The notes below the pieces were generated by a model. It was not told where the DNA came from, searched no databases, and was given only the letters and a program-made list of their open reading frames with translations. A DNA stretch of 64,000 nucleotides, taken from Paramecium octaurelia. Taxonomy: Eukaryota; Ciliophora; Oligohymenophorea; Peniculida; Parameciidae. The stretch covers positions 349,620 to 413,619 of the forward strand of contig CAJJDP010000099.1 of NCBI GenBank assembly GCA_905182995.1, in the 5' to 3' direction. Position numbers and translations under genes: made by a program. Below are positions 37,556 through 48,891 of the stretch, piece by piece. Every line of letters begins with the position of its first letter. Position 1 is the stretch's first letter.

Positions 37556-38227
37556 ATGCATTGTAGACAACATCTTTCAATAAAGAACCTTGACGAGCCC
37601 AAATTGGATTCAACTCAAGTTCGTCGTAAGAGTTGTGTCTGTGAATAATGTGGGACTACAGCTCTGAAAGAAGATCGTCTACCAAATTAATTATGTGAAA
37701 TAGCCTACCACAAATAAGAACGATTGGCTGATGTCTTTTTAAGTAAATTGGAAGGAGCAAGAAAATATATGAGGAATGACCAAAAAAAAAAGAATTTTAG
37801 AATATACGCCAGAAATCCACTATTTATACTACGTTCTCAGCCTGATATGGAAGAAAGTATGCATCTTCCAACCTCACCGACAAAGGCTCAAACTCCAGAA
37901 AAAGAACGTTTAAAGACCGAGCAACCTTAGATTGCTCCTTATAGATCCTACAAATACATTCCCACTTCAAATTGCTTTCTATAAAATATGAAATAACAGG
38001 TTATGCGTTCTAACAAAACCATCAATCGATTACTCACTGATAGAAAGGTAGTACAATCATTTCAGTTTTCTACTTCTGACAAACTACCAGTCACGAAATC
38101 TCCTTAAAAAAATAAAAGAAGCTTCATTAAATAACTGAAGCCTCTTCCTAAATAGAAATTACTTTAAACTAAATTTGACTGCATGATCAGGTAATTTTTT
38201 AACTCATCAAAAGCCAAATAATTCTGA
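37556..38227 (+). CDS. Hypothetical basic protein
   Basis: Intron-free 223-residue ORF, ATG 37556 to TGA 38225-38227. Near the N-terminus is CVCEQCG and further on a Cys and His (LCEIAYHKQE), a possible small zinc site. The rest is Lys/Arg/Gln-rich with SP and TP sites (LPTSPTKAQTPEK, VTKSPQKNKRS). No family recognised. It ends 42 bases before the Pumilio start. The last 187 bases are repeated after the N at 39398. Confidence 0.65.
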
Positions 38228-39397
38228 TGAAATGATTATAATTTTTTTGTGTTTATTAAACATTATTCGATGCAAGAGACTGAGCAATCAGAAAAAGATA
38301 TGATAGGTTCTCTTCTTGACGGTAATCACTTTTCTTAATTCTGTAGACGACGAATCAAAATGCTCAGAATTTCGATCTTCCATTACCAAATCCCAGTAGC
38401 ATTCATAATCTGTAATTATAATATGGATTTCTTCTAGCCAATCAAAAGTTTCAAGGATCTAAAAGAGAGTCCAGTTATAAATGAGGATCCCAAGTATTCT
38501 TAGAAATATTGCTTTAGTTAACAAGAATTTCCTGCTGCCGATCCTAGCAACTTCTACATTACAGTGTAGCCGACTTTCATTCAGCAACGATAACATTCCT
38601 TAAGTCACGAATTCCACTCATACATGCTGCCTCAACAACCAGTTTACTATCCTTGTCAAGAGGGCTATTTCTCTTAAAAAAGAACAAAAAAATTACAATT
38701 ATAAACAGAGATTGATTCAACAATTGTACAATTTATTTAATTAAACTACCTTAGTCACAATAATGTCAAGATCAATACGCCTCTCTGATTATTCAATAAT
38801 CATTTATCTAAGGAAATGACTATTAAAGAGAAAAAATATTTAAAGGCCTAGTTGATGATTTACTCCTGCTCTCAAAACACAAATTTGGAAACTATGTCAT
38901 CTAGAAGATAATTGAAAATAGCAATCAAAATACAAGAACACTTATTTTTGAGCAGTTAAACCCTCATATTTTGGAACTGTCTTATGACAGATTTGGTTGT
39001 AGAGTGATACAAAAATTGCTAGAATTTATTCTCAATTAACAAAAAGTCTAACTGATAAATCAACTCAAACCATACGCCTTAAAATTAATATTCGATCAGT
39101 GTGGAAACCATGTTATTTAAAAAATAATAGATTTGGTTACTGATGCAGATTTTATTATAGATCTGGTGACAAACAATGTAGATAAAGTTGTCTCCCACCC
39201 TTATGGATGTAGAATAGCTTAGAAATGCTTAGAGATGTTTCCCAACGATAAATTGTAGGCACTTTACATATCTTTGATTCCACTATGTGAAAGATTGTCA
39301 TTTTGTTAATATGGGAATTACATTGTTTAAAAAATGATAAACTCAGGACCCCCAAAAGGATTTGAAGTCATCGGAAAGTTTATCAAACAAAGGATAA
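38041..39397. repeat. Redundant overlap 1, first copy (second copy 39399-40755)
   Basis: The 1,357 bases before the N at 39398 recur at 39399-40755 (offset 1,358) without differences in the stretches compared. The second copy then runs on into the true 3' part of the Pumilio gene. This pattern, contig end repeated as next contig start across a single N, indicates an unmerged assembly overlap, not a tandem duplication. Confidence 0.9.
38270..39397 (+). pseudogene. Pumilio gene, 3'-truncated redundant copy
   Basis: Same sequence as 39628-40755: start ATG 38270, introns 38322-38346, 38412-38437 and 38726-38754, PUF repeats up to GKFIKQRI, then cut by the N at 39398. Not a second gene; see the complete copy. 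Confidence 0.85.
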
Positions 39398-39398
39398 N

Positions 39399-39585
39399 TA
39401 GAAAGGTAGTACAATCATTTCAGTTTTCTACTTCTGACAAACTACCAGTCACGAAATCTCCTTAAAAAAATAAAAGAAGCTTCATTAAATAACTGAAGCC
39501 TCTTCCTAAATAGAAATTACTTTAAACTAAATTTGACTGCATGATCAGGTAATTTTTTAACTCATCAAAAGCCAAATAATTCTGA
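39399..39585 (+). pseudogene. 3' fragment of the hypothetical gene at 37556-38227
   Basis: Identical to 38041-38227. It starts directly after the N and ends at the same TGA. It exists only because of the contig overlap. Confidence 0.85.
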
Positions 39586-40755
39586 TGAAATGATTATAAT
39601 TTTTTTGTGTTTATTAAACATTATTCGATGCAAGAGACTGAGCAATCAGAAAAAGATATGATAGGTTCTCTTCTTGACGGTAATCACTTTTCTTAATTCT
39701 GTAGACGACGAATCAAAATGCTCAGAATTTCGATCTTCCATTACCAAATCCCAGTAGCATTCATAATCTGTAATTATAATATGGATTTCTTCTAGCCAAT
39801 CAAAAGTTTCAAGGATCTAAAAGAGAGTCCAGTTATAAATGAGGATCCCAAGTATTCTTAGAAATATTGCTTTAGTTAACAAGAATTTCCTGCTGCCGAT
39901 CCTAGCAACTTCTACATTACAGTGTAGCCGACTTTCATTCAGCAACGATAACATTCCTTAAGTCACGAATTCCACTCATACATGCTGCCTCAACAACCAG
40001 TTTACTATCCTTGTCAAGAGGGCTATTTCTCTTAAAAAAGAACAAAAAAATTACAATTATAAACAGAGATTGATTCAACAATTGTACAATTTATTTAATT
40101 AAACTACCTTAGTCACAATAATGTCAAGATCAATACGCCTCTCTGATTATTCAATAATCATTTATCTAAGGAAATGACTATTAAAGAGAAAAAATATTTA
40201 AAGGCCTAGTTGATGATTTACTCCTGCTCTCAAAACACAAATTTGGAAACTATGTCATCTAGAAGATAATTGAAAATAGCAATCAAAATACAAGAACACT
40301 TATTTTTGAGCAGTTAAACCCTCATATTTTGGAACTGTCTTATGACAGATTTGGTTGTAGAGTGATACAAAAATTGCTAGAATTTATTCTCAATTAACAA
40401 AAAGTCTAACTGATAAATCAACTCAAACCATACGCCTTAAAATTAATATTCGATCAGTGTGGAAACCATGTTATTTAAAAAATAATAGATTTGGTTACTG
40501 ATGCAGATTTTATTATAGATCTGGTGACAAACAATGTAGATAAAGTTGTCTCCCACCCTTATGGATGTAGAATAGCTTAGAAATGCTTAGAGATGTTTCC
40601 CAACGATAAATTGTAGGCACTTTACATATCTTTGATTCCACTATGTGAAAGATTGTCATTTTGTTAATATGGGAATTACATTGTTTAAAAAATGATAAAC
40701 TCAGGACCCCCAAAAGGATTTGAAGTCATCGGAAAGTTTATCAAACAAAGGATAA
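39399..40755. repeat. Redundant overlap 1, second copy
   Basis: Restart of the sequence of 38041-39397 directly after the single N. It contains the last 187 bases of the upstream hypothetical gene (TGA at 39583-39585) and the 5' two thirds of the Pumilio gene. Confidence 0.9.
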
Positions 40756-41102
40756 TAGAAGTCAGTTAAGATAAATACGCTAGGTAAAACTTGTTAAATC
40801 TAATGTAGTAATGTAGCTCAAAGGTACATAACTTTTGCTTAAGATGAGGACATTGCTAGCATATGCAAGATTCTCATGAATTAAACTGTGCCACCCATGT
40901 TATTAATTTTGATTAATAATTCTTTTGGAAATTATGTAATGCAAAATTTTTATTCGAAATGCAATGATAAATAAAAAGAGTAAATTCAAATTCAAGTCTC
41001 AAAATATGAAGAACATTAATTCACACAATTTGGTACTTAAATTCAATAACTAAAATAGGTCGACATTTCTTATAATATTTAGCCAGATTTCATGCTTGTT
41101 GA
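39628..41102 (+). CDS. Pumilio/PUF-family RNA-binding protein (complete copy)
   Basis: ATG 39628 to TGA 41100-41102; introns 39680-39704, 39770-39795, 40084-40112, 40784-40808 and 41033-41058; 447 residues. After an acidic start and a Gln-rich linker, PUF repeats run from about residue 145 to the end: DQYASLIIQQ, HKFGNYVIQKIIE, DRFGCRVIQKLLE, QCGNHVIQKIID, HPYGCRIAQKCLE, QYGNYIVQKMIN, DKYASNVAQRYI, NSFGNYVMQNFY, and the terminal QFGRHFLQYL. The repeat helices that contact RNA bases (xNYxxQ, xCRxxQ, xNHxxQ) are readable. PUF proteins bind 3' UTRs and repress or localise mRNAs. Each intron removal joins one repeat cleanly. The next gene, convergent, stops 80 bases away. Confidence 0.93.
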
Positions 41103-41182
41103 TTGTTTTATTTTAATTTTTAATATGAATAAATATAATGTATTTTTTTATAAAAGTTAAATTGAAAAACAAAGAAGCTCTA

Positions 41183-44100
41183 TCAAAATATATTACATTT
41201 TGGCGATTATTGTGTTTATAATTCCAATTACTTTTTTGGCGTATAAGTATAATTATAAACTTAAAATTACTATTGCTACTGCTATTTCTCAATTCTCTTT
41301 TACTTCTCAATAACCTCCTTTTTGATTTCACTTGTATTAATTTTCAATTATTTATTGTCACTGTATATCAACCATTTCAGCCATTCCTTTTTAAAGTCTG
41401 ACTGATTATTTATAGTATCTATTCTTGCATAGGTCTTTCTAGGCTTCACATTATGCTACTTTCCATCCAAATAATGAGATAACAATAAATTTAGAATGCT
41501 TTGAAAGAGTTTATTTTACCTTACAGATTAACAATCTTTAGATAAGGTAAAGATTTCTCCTATTGGCACATAAAAATATCTGATTGGATGAATGACAAGA
41601 TCAAGATTCTGTTCCTAATCAGGTTTTTATAGATTGTATAACAACCCAAAGATTTGTTTTTCTTCGCTTACCCTCAACATATCAGATTTTAAAAGTGAAT
41701 AGAGTGTATAATATGGCAATTAACATAACTTTTCATTAAAATTATATCCACACCAATGCATGAGAGCAGAATGAAGTGGATCTTCTTGTATGTATACCTT
41801 GACCCATAATTAAGAATTCATAGCTTAAATATCTTCAAATCCTACAGTGTGAAATTAATTTGTTGGATAAGTGTGATACATAACTCTCTCATTGCTCTAT
41901 TCTTATTTGTTAAGGATGGCTATTTTAACTAGGACACTGATAAAATTCAATTTGGTATACTAAGGTAAAGATTCATCCATCAAATTATCTTCAAGATTCA
42001 TGTACTTTAGATTATTTTTAATTGATCCCCTCTCTTGCAAATAGATGGATATGATATTCTTATCATTAATATCAATGATCAATCTCCAAGCAAGACTTTA
42101 AGAGGCAAAGCATTCTGAAATTACTATTGAATTACCAACTACATTATTAATTTTCATTTCATAAACCAATTTGTTGATTTTACAAGTATTTGCATTTTAT
42201 TGGTAAAATGAGTATTCATCAAACAATGATTCAGAATAATGAAATTCTTAATCAGTAAAAATAGAGCTTCTTCTTTTTTTGGTCTCTTGAATCTTTTAAG
42301 GATAAACAATAATCTAATTATTTAAAAGAGGCAAATTCTATTCGAATTAATGGTTTGTGAAATCCTTGTATTTGAATCCACAATTAGATAAATGGTCCAT
42401 TGACAATTATTTAAGGAGATCTATTTGTTAACATTGCTTTTTTTGTGTAATTAACCACAATAAATTGTCAACTCCATCGAAATCAGTCTACATTAAAGGT
42501 TGCTAAACTAGAAAATATATTTCCTCTGGCGTCATCAAATCAAATATTTTCTTGTATCTATTTTACATCTATTAATCTTAAATTATGGAATCATCTTATC
42601 TCCCTCTAATTTGATTGATTATTGTTCTGCAATTTAATGAAAAGTAAGTTACTGTATAAACATAAACAAATTTGAAAATGTAAGAAAGATGGGAATTTTA
42701 ATTCCTAAAACCTATAACATACCAATCGAGTACAAACTCATTGATCATCATAGGAATTACAACTCTGCTTATCAATTATTCTATCAATTGATACAACTCT
42801 AATTTCTCTGCCAATCTATAGAATTTAATTGATTAATGGATTCCTACTTCATTCCATTCAGAATCTGTCAATTTACCCAAGTAAATGTACTTGTAAACCA
42901 AATCGAATAACTACAAGTTGTCAACTTACAAAATTAATTCAAATTGGTTAGTTTCTAACAACTCCTTAAAGTAGTTGGAAACCTAAATCAAAGCAGATTT
43001 ATGAGATTTGTATTGATAATCATTAACTAGTAAAACAATGTCTGAAAATTTTTCATTTCTATACAATGCATTGAAATTGTGATTTTTGTGATCTAAAAAT
43101 AACAACATTATTTACATCTTGTCGATTAACTTAATAGACCTTATTCAATCTCTTTCATCTTTTTTTATGCTCTATTTGATCTCAAATCTACAAAGTCGTA
43201 TGGGTGAATTGAATTAATTTTGAGTTTACATTTGAATGGAATCTCATTGTCCTTTATTTAAGCCCCTTCCTTCTAGAGTATTTTTTAAGTATTAGACAAT
43301 TAGAATTCAGATTTTTTTTGCTGTTTTATTGATTAGCGTATCGAATATCTTAAAGATGTTTTTTTTTAAGGCTCAGGATTTGAAGTTCTCTTCTTTATGA
43401 TCACAGATTCATCTTGTTTTTGCGGACTAAAAGACCACTTTTTAGGAGGAGACTCCTATTAAGGTTCTTCAAAATAATACTGCTCTTCAGGCTATTATAT
43501 TTATAAATTTTTTGGATATTATTGCAACTATTAATGATATAGCATCATTTGATATTGTATTTACTATTATTAATATAATTGCTATTGATATTATTATTAG
43601 AATAACTATTGCTATTGTTACTCATAATAATATTACTATTATTGTTATTATTACTATTATAAATATTATTACTATTAGTATTACTATTACTGATAATCTT
43701 AATTTTAATTTGAGAATAGCTATTGCTGCTAATTATAGAATTAAATTTGTTATTATTGTTATGAGTATAATTCCTAAGTTTCAAAATTTCGATTAGAGTG
43801 CTATTAAGAATTTGTAAAGTAGAGAGACTCGACGTTATAAGGTTAAAATATTTGTTAGCTTTACTACAAATTATTTTAAGGTTTTTCAACTTCCCTACAC
43901 AGATCTTAATAAATATTTTGTAGCTATTTTGGATCCAGGAGATTGCTTAGATGCTCATTAATAGCAGAATCCTGAGTAGTAACAGTTTGATTTCTAATTT
44001 CTGAGATTGTAGACTATTCCTTGTGAGTCAGAGGGGCATAAGGATTATGATTTTTTTCGAACATTTAAGATTCGGAACTAATTAAGCTGGGAAATTTGGG

Positions 44101-45152
44101 GGCATTTAAGTATTTGGACTCTAAATTTTTGGTATACAAATCCAAATCATCAGGCTTTGCACTAGATTATTCATATTGGTTTTCTTCAATTCGAAATAAT
44201 TATAAATTTTTGGAAGTGGTTTATGGTACTTTTGGGTGGTGTTCTTATTCAAAACCTGTGAACTTTTAGCCTTTGAGTTATTCTATTTTATTTTAGAGAT
44301 TTGATTTAATAGGTTGGAGAGGGTCTCTGGCTGAGAGTAAATACAGTTATTTGAGAATAGGGTTGGAGGGAGACTGCAATGACTTTTATTCTTTGAGTTG
44401 GACTTCTCCAATTTATTATTCACAAAAAAACTGGAGAACAGGAGTGTTGCCAAATTTATGAGAAATCAAAGGGAGTATCTGCGTACTTGAGTTATCAATA
44501 AACAAGTCGAACAACCAAACGTTTTGATTATCTAGAGTGATTTATTTTTATTTGGTATCAGCATCTTATAATTCATAGTATTAATCTCCATCAACAAATT
44601 GTATTCCACTCAATTAAGAATGATAATTCAGCCATCCTTGAATATGGAGTCCAGTGTTCTTTTGAGTGATGGAGTCAACAATCACATATTTAGCTTGCAA
44701 TACAATTAATAATAAATAGAAATTTGAGTTTTCATAAAGATGAATATAACAATGCGTTAAATGCTACTAATAAATGATGGAATTGTTAATTTGCTTATTG
44801 AACATGGATTTAAATTTTGATTTGGTGGAATCTGAGAGTCGACTAAAATATGGTAATTTAGGAATTTACTTGCGATATCCGCTAATCATTTTGGAATAAT
44901 CGTTGGTCTTCTATTTCATAATGTGATCAGATAGGAAATGGATGTCTGTCCCAAAATTATTGATGACAGTCAGGATGTCATTTGGATTGATGCATGGGGA
45001 TTGCTTGGATAATTGTGAGATATGATTACTTGCATTTCACTGTTCTATGAGATGGATTCAAATAAGGGAGTGAGACTGGTATCAAAATATAGAGGATTTC
45101 CTCTTACAGAATTCAAATCCCTAAGCAATTCAACTGCAAATTAATTTAACAT
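41183..45152 (-). CDS. Large BTB/POZ protein with Gln/Tyr-rich tract (complete copy)
   Basis: ATG 45152 to TGA 41183-41185. A 26-nt intron near the 5' end and a 23-nt intron at 43093-43115 give 1,306 residues in one frame. The N-terminal ~350 residues are globular (KYVIVDSITQKNTGLHIQGW, NVWLFDLFIDNSSTQILPL) with no family assigned. Residues about 440-560 are Gln-rich with Tyr, Leu and Asn, nearly all Gln written TAA/TAG. A basic Ser-rich linker leads to a BTB domain: RNEKFSDIVLLVNDYQYKSH, SALIQVSNYFKELLE, FDLVYKYIYLG. The remainder (~480 residues) has a MATH/BACK-like look (SQSLAWRLIIDINDKN). BTB proteins dimerise and often link substrates to cullin-3. The apparent ORFs at 43512-43889 are shadows of the Gln tract in other frames. 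Further frame-neutral introns cannot be excluded. Confidence 0.75.
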
Positions 45153-45263
45153 ATATAAAAAGTTCAAATTTTATATTGAATTATTTTGATTAATCCATAA
45201 TTTTCATATATTACTTATCTTGTAATTGCAATTGTAATTTGAAGTGATTCTTTGCTTGAAATC
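43842..45263. repeat. Redundant overlap 2, first copy (second copy 45265-46686)
   Basis: 1,422 bases before the N at 45264 recur at 45265-46686 (offset 1,423) and no difference was seen in the parts compared. It covers the 5' third of the BTB gene and the extreme 3' end of the M16 protease gene. Confidence 0.9.
45204..45263 (-). pseudogene. 3'-terminal scrap of the M16 protease gene
   Basis: Sixty bases carrying the final codons and TGA (45204-45206) of the protease, cut by the N at 45264. The complete gene is at 48349-51848. Confidence 0.75.
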
Positions 45264-45264
45264 N

Positions 45265-46575
45265 GTTAAAATATTTGTTAGCTTTACTACAAATTATTTT
45301 AAGGTTTTTCAACTTCCCTACACAGATCTTAATAAATATTTTGTAGCTATTTTGGATCCAGGAGATTGCTTAGATGCTCATTAATAGCAGAATCCTGAGT
45401 AGTAACAGTTTGATTTCTAATTTCTGAGATTGTAGACTATTCCTTGTGAGTCAGAGGGGCATAAGGATTATGATTTTTTTCGAACATTTAAGATTCGGAA
45501 CTAATTAAGCTGGGAAATTTGGGGGCATTTAAGTATTTGGACTCTAAATTTTTGGTATACAAATCCAAATCATCAGGCTTTGCACTAGATTATTCATATT
45601 GGTTTTCTTCAATTCGAAATAATTATAAATTTTTGGAAGTGGTTTATGGTACTTTTGGGTGGTGTTCTTATTCAAAACCTGTGAACTTTTAGCCTTTGAG
45701 TTATTCTATTTTATTTTAGAGATTTGATTTAATAGGTTGGAGAGGGTCTCTGGCTGAGAGTAAATACAGTTATTTGAGAATAGGGTTGGAGGGAGACTGC
45801 AATGACTTTTATTCTTTGAGTTGGACTTCTCCAATTTATTATTCACAAAAAAACTGGAGAACAGGAGTGTTGCCAAATTTATGAGAAATCAAAGGGAGTA
45901 TCTGCGTACTTGAGTTATCAATAAACAAGTCGAACAACCAAACGTTTTGATTATCTAGAGTGATTTATTTTTATTTGGTATCAGCATCTTATAATTCATA
46001 GTATTAATCTCCATCAACAAATTGTATTCCACTCAATTAAGAATGATAATTCAGCCATCCTTGAATATGGAGTCCAGTGTTCTTTTGAGTGATGGAGTCA
46101 ACAATCACATATTTAGCTTGCAATACAATTAATAATAAATAGAAATTTGAGTTTTCATAAAGATGAATATAACAATGCGTTAAATGCTACTAATAAATGA
46201 TGGAATTGTTAATTTGCTTATTGAACATGGATTTAAATTTTGATTTGGTGGAATCTGAGAGTCGACTAAAATATGGTAATTTAGGAATTTACTTGCGATA
46301 TCCGCTAATCATTTTGGAATAATCGTTGGTCTTCTATTTCATAATGTGATCAGATAGGAAATGGATGTCTGTCCCAAAATTATTGATGACAGTCAGGATG
46401 TCATTTGGATTGATGCATGGGGATTGCTTGGATAATTGTGAGATATGATTACTTGCATTTCACTGTTCTATGAGATGGATTCAAATAAGGGAGTGAGACT
46501 GGTATCAAAATATAGAGGATTTCCTCTTACAGAATTCAAATCCCTAAGCAATTCAACTGCAAATTAATTTAACAT
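45265..46575 (-). pseudogene. BTB gene, 5' fragment (second copy)
   Basis: Starts at ATG 46575 like the complete gene at 45152, runs through the N-terminal domain into the start of the Gln-rich tract and is cut by the N at 45264. Redundant contig end. Confidence 0.85.
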
Positions 46576-46686
46576 ATATAAAAAGTTCAAATTTTATATT
46601 GAATTATTTTGATTAATCCATAATTTTCATATATTACTTATCTTGTAATTGCAATTGTAATTTGAAGTGATTCTTTGCTTGAAATC
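45265..46686. repeat. Redundant overlap 2, second copy
   Basis: Restart of 43842-45263 after the N. From 45449 it is itself repeated again after the N at 47170, so the 5' part of the BTB gene is present three times. Confidence 0.9.
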
Positions 46687-47169
46687 ATCAGAGGTAGAAA
46701 CTGTGACCTCATCTCGGACAGCAAAGGTTTGTTCTTTCGATAGAGAATTGCTCTTCACCTTATTGGCTAAATCGTCAACACTTATTCCCATGGTTTAAGT
46801 GATCATCCCTTGTCCATAAACTTGAAGGGAGAGCTTTCCTGATGTGAAAACCTTATCATAAAATGAAAATAGATCCTGTTTGGTAACCATACCAATGTAC
46901 TGTGCAGCAATATCCTTTTCTTCAAATGCTAAATCATTATTCTTAATATGTGACCAAGTGTTTTTGGCCTTGTCCTTAAGATTCTTCTCAACTTCCTTCA
47001 ATCCAGATATCTAAAAATCATGATAGAATATATTACAGTAGTTGTTTTGAGTTCCTCAAATTGTTGATCAGTCATCTCCTTCAATTCTCGTCCATAATTA
47101 ATCAAGAATTCTTCTATATGTTAATTCACAACATAGGGAGGTTTTGCTGTTCCCTAAACTAAAATTTGA
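45449..47169. repeat. Redundant overlap 3, first copy (second copy 47171-48891)
   Basis: 1,721 bases before the N at 47170 recur at 47171-48891 (offset 1,722). It includes the BTB 5' fragment and the last two exons of the M16 protease. Confidence 0.9.
46627..47169 (-). pseudogene. M16 protease gene, 3' fragment (second copy)
   Basis: Carries the last exon, the 26-nt intron (47011-47036) and part of the preceding exon; TGA 46627-46629. Cut by the N at 47170. Same sequence as 48349-48891. Confidence 0.85.
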
Positions 47170-47170
47170 N

Positions 47171-48297
47171 AGTCAGAGGGGCATAAGGATTATGATTTTT
47201 TTCGAACATTTAAGATTCGGAACTAATTAAGCTGGGAAATTTGGGGGCATTTAAGTATTTGGACTCTAAATTTTTGGTATACAAATCCAAATCATCAGGC
47301 TTTGCACTAGATTATTCATATTGGTTTTCTTCAATTCGAAATAATTATAAATTTTTGGAAGTGGTTTATGGTACTTTTGGGTGGTGTTCTTATTCAAAAC
47401 CTGTGAACTTTTAGCCTTTGAGTTATTCTATTTTATTTTAGAGATTTGATTTAATAGGTTGGAGAGGGTCTCTGGCTGAGAGTAAATACAGTTATTTGAG
47501 AATAGGGTTGGAGGGAGACTGCAATGACTTTTATTCTTTGAGTTGGACTTCTCCAATTTATTATTCACAAAAAAACTGGAGAACAGGAGTGTTGCCAAAT
47601 TTATGAGAAATCAAAGGGAGTATCTGCGTACTTGAGTTATCAATAAACAAGTCGAACAACCAAACGTTTTGATTATCTAGAGTGATTTATTTTTATTTGG
47701 TATCAGCATCTTATAATTCATAGTATTAATCTCCATCAACAAATTGTATTCCACTCAATTAAGAATGATAATTCAGCCATCCTTGAATATGGAGTCCAGT
47801 GTTCTTTTGAGTGATGGAGTCAACAATCACATATTTAGCTTGCAATACAATTAATAATAAATAGAAATTTGAGTTTTCATAAAGATGAATATAACAATGC
47901 GTTAAATGCTACTAATAAATGATGGAATTGTTAATTTGCTTATTGAACATGGATTTAAATTTTGATTTGGTGGAATCTGAGAGTCGACTAAAATATGGTA
48001 ATTTAGGAATTTACTTGCGATATCCGCTAATCATTTTGGAATAATCGTTGGTCTTCTATTTCATAATGTGATCAGATAGGAAATGGATGTCTGTCCCAAA
48101 ATTATTGATGACAGTCAGGATGTCATTTGGATTGATGCATGGGGATTGCTTGGATAATTGTGAGATATGATTACTTGCATTTCACTGTTCTATGAGATGG
48201 ATTCAAATAAGGGAGTGAGACTGGTATCAAAATATAGAGGATTTCCTCTTACAGAATTCAAATCCCTAAGCAATTCAACTGCAAATTAATTTAACAT
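47171..48297 (-). pseudogene. BTB gene, 5' fragment (third copy)
   Basis: ATG 48297, same N-terminal coding sequence as 44026-45152, cut by the N at 47170. Confidence 0.85.
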
Positions 48298-48891
48298 ATA
48301 TAAAAAGTTCAAATTTTATATTGAATTATTTTGATTAATCCATAATTTTCATATATTACTTATCTTGTAATTGCAATTGTAATTTGAAGTGATTCTTTGC
48401 TTGAAATCATCAGAGGTAGAAACTGTGACCTCATCTCGGACAGCAAAGGTTTGTTCTTTCGATAGAGAATTGCTCTTCACCTTATTGGCTAAATCGTCAA
48501 CACTTATTCCCATGGTTTAAGTGATCATCCCTTGTCCATAAACTTGAAGGGAGAGCTTTCCTGATGTGAAAACCTTATCATAAAATGAAAATAGATCCTG
48601 TTTGGTAACCATACCAATGTACTGTGCAGCAATATCCTTTTCTTCAAATGCTAAATCATTATTCTTAATATGTGACCAAGTGTTTTTGGCCTTGTCCTTA
48701 AGATTCTTCTCAACTTCCTTCAATCCAGATATCTAAAAATCATGATAGAATATATTACAGTAGTTGTTTTGAGTTCCTCAAATTGTTGATCAGTCATCTC
48801 CTTCAATTCTCGTCCATAATTAATCAAGAATTCTTCTATATGTTAATTCACAACATAGGGAGGTTTTGCTGTTCCCTAAACTAAAATTTGA
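47171..48891. repeat. Redundant overlap 3, second copy
   Basis: Restart of 45449-47169 after the N; the sequence then continues uninterrupted through the complete M16 protease gene. Confidence 0.9.

Noticed and set aside
41103-41325. Extension of the Pumilio reading frame with a membrane-like segment
   Set aside because: It appears only if the 26-nt intron at 41033-41058 is ignored. Splicing gives the proper last PUF helix (QFGRHFLQYL) and a TGA at 41100. The extension also overlaps the 3' coding end of the BTB gene.
43512-43889. Ile-rich plus-strand ORF (43512-43796) and Asn-rich minus-strand ORF (43545-43889)
   Set aside because: Both are shadows of the Gln/Tyr-rich tract of the BTB gene in the wrong strand or frame; the Gln frame is continuous with the BTB domain on one side and the N-terminal domain on the other.
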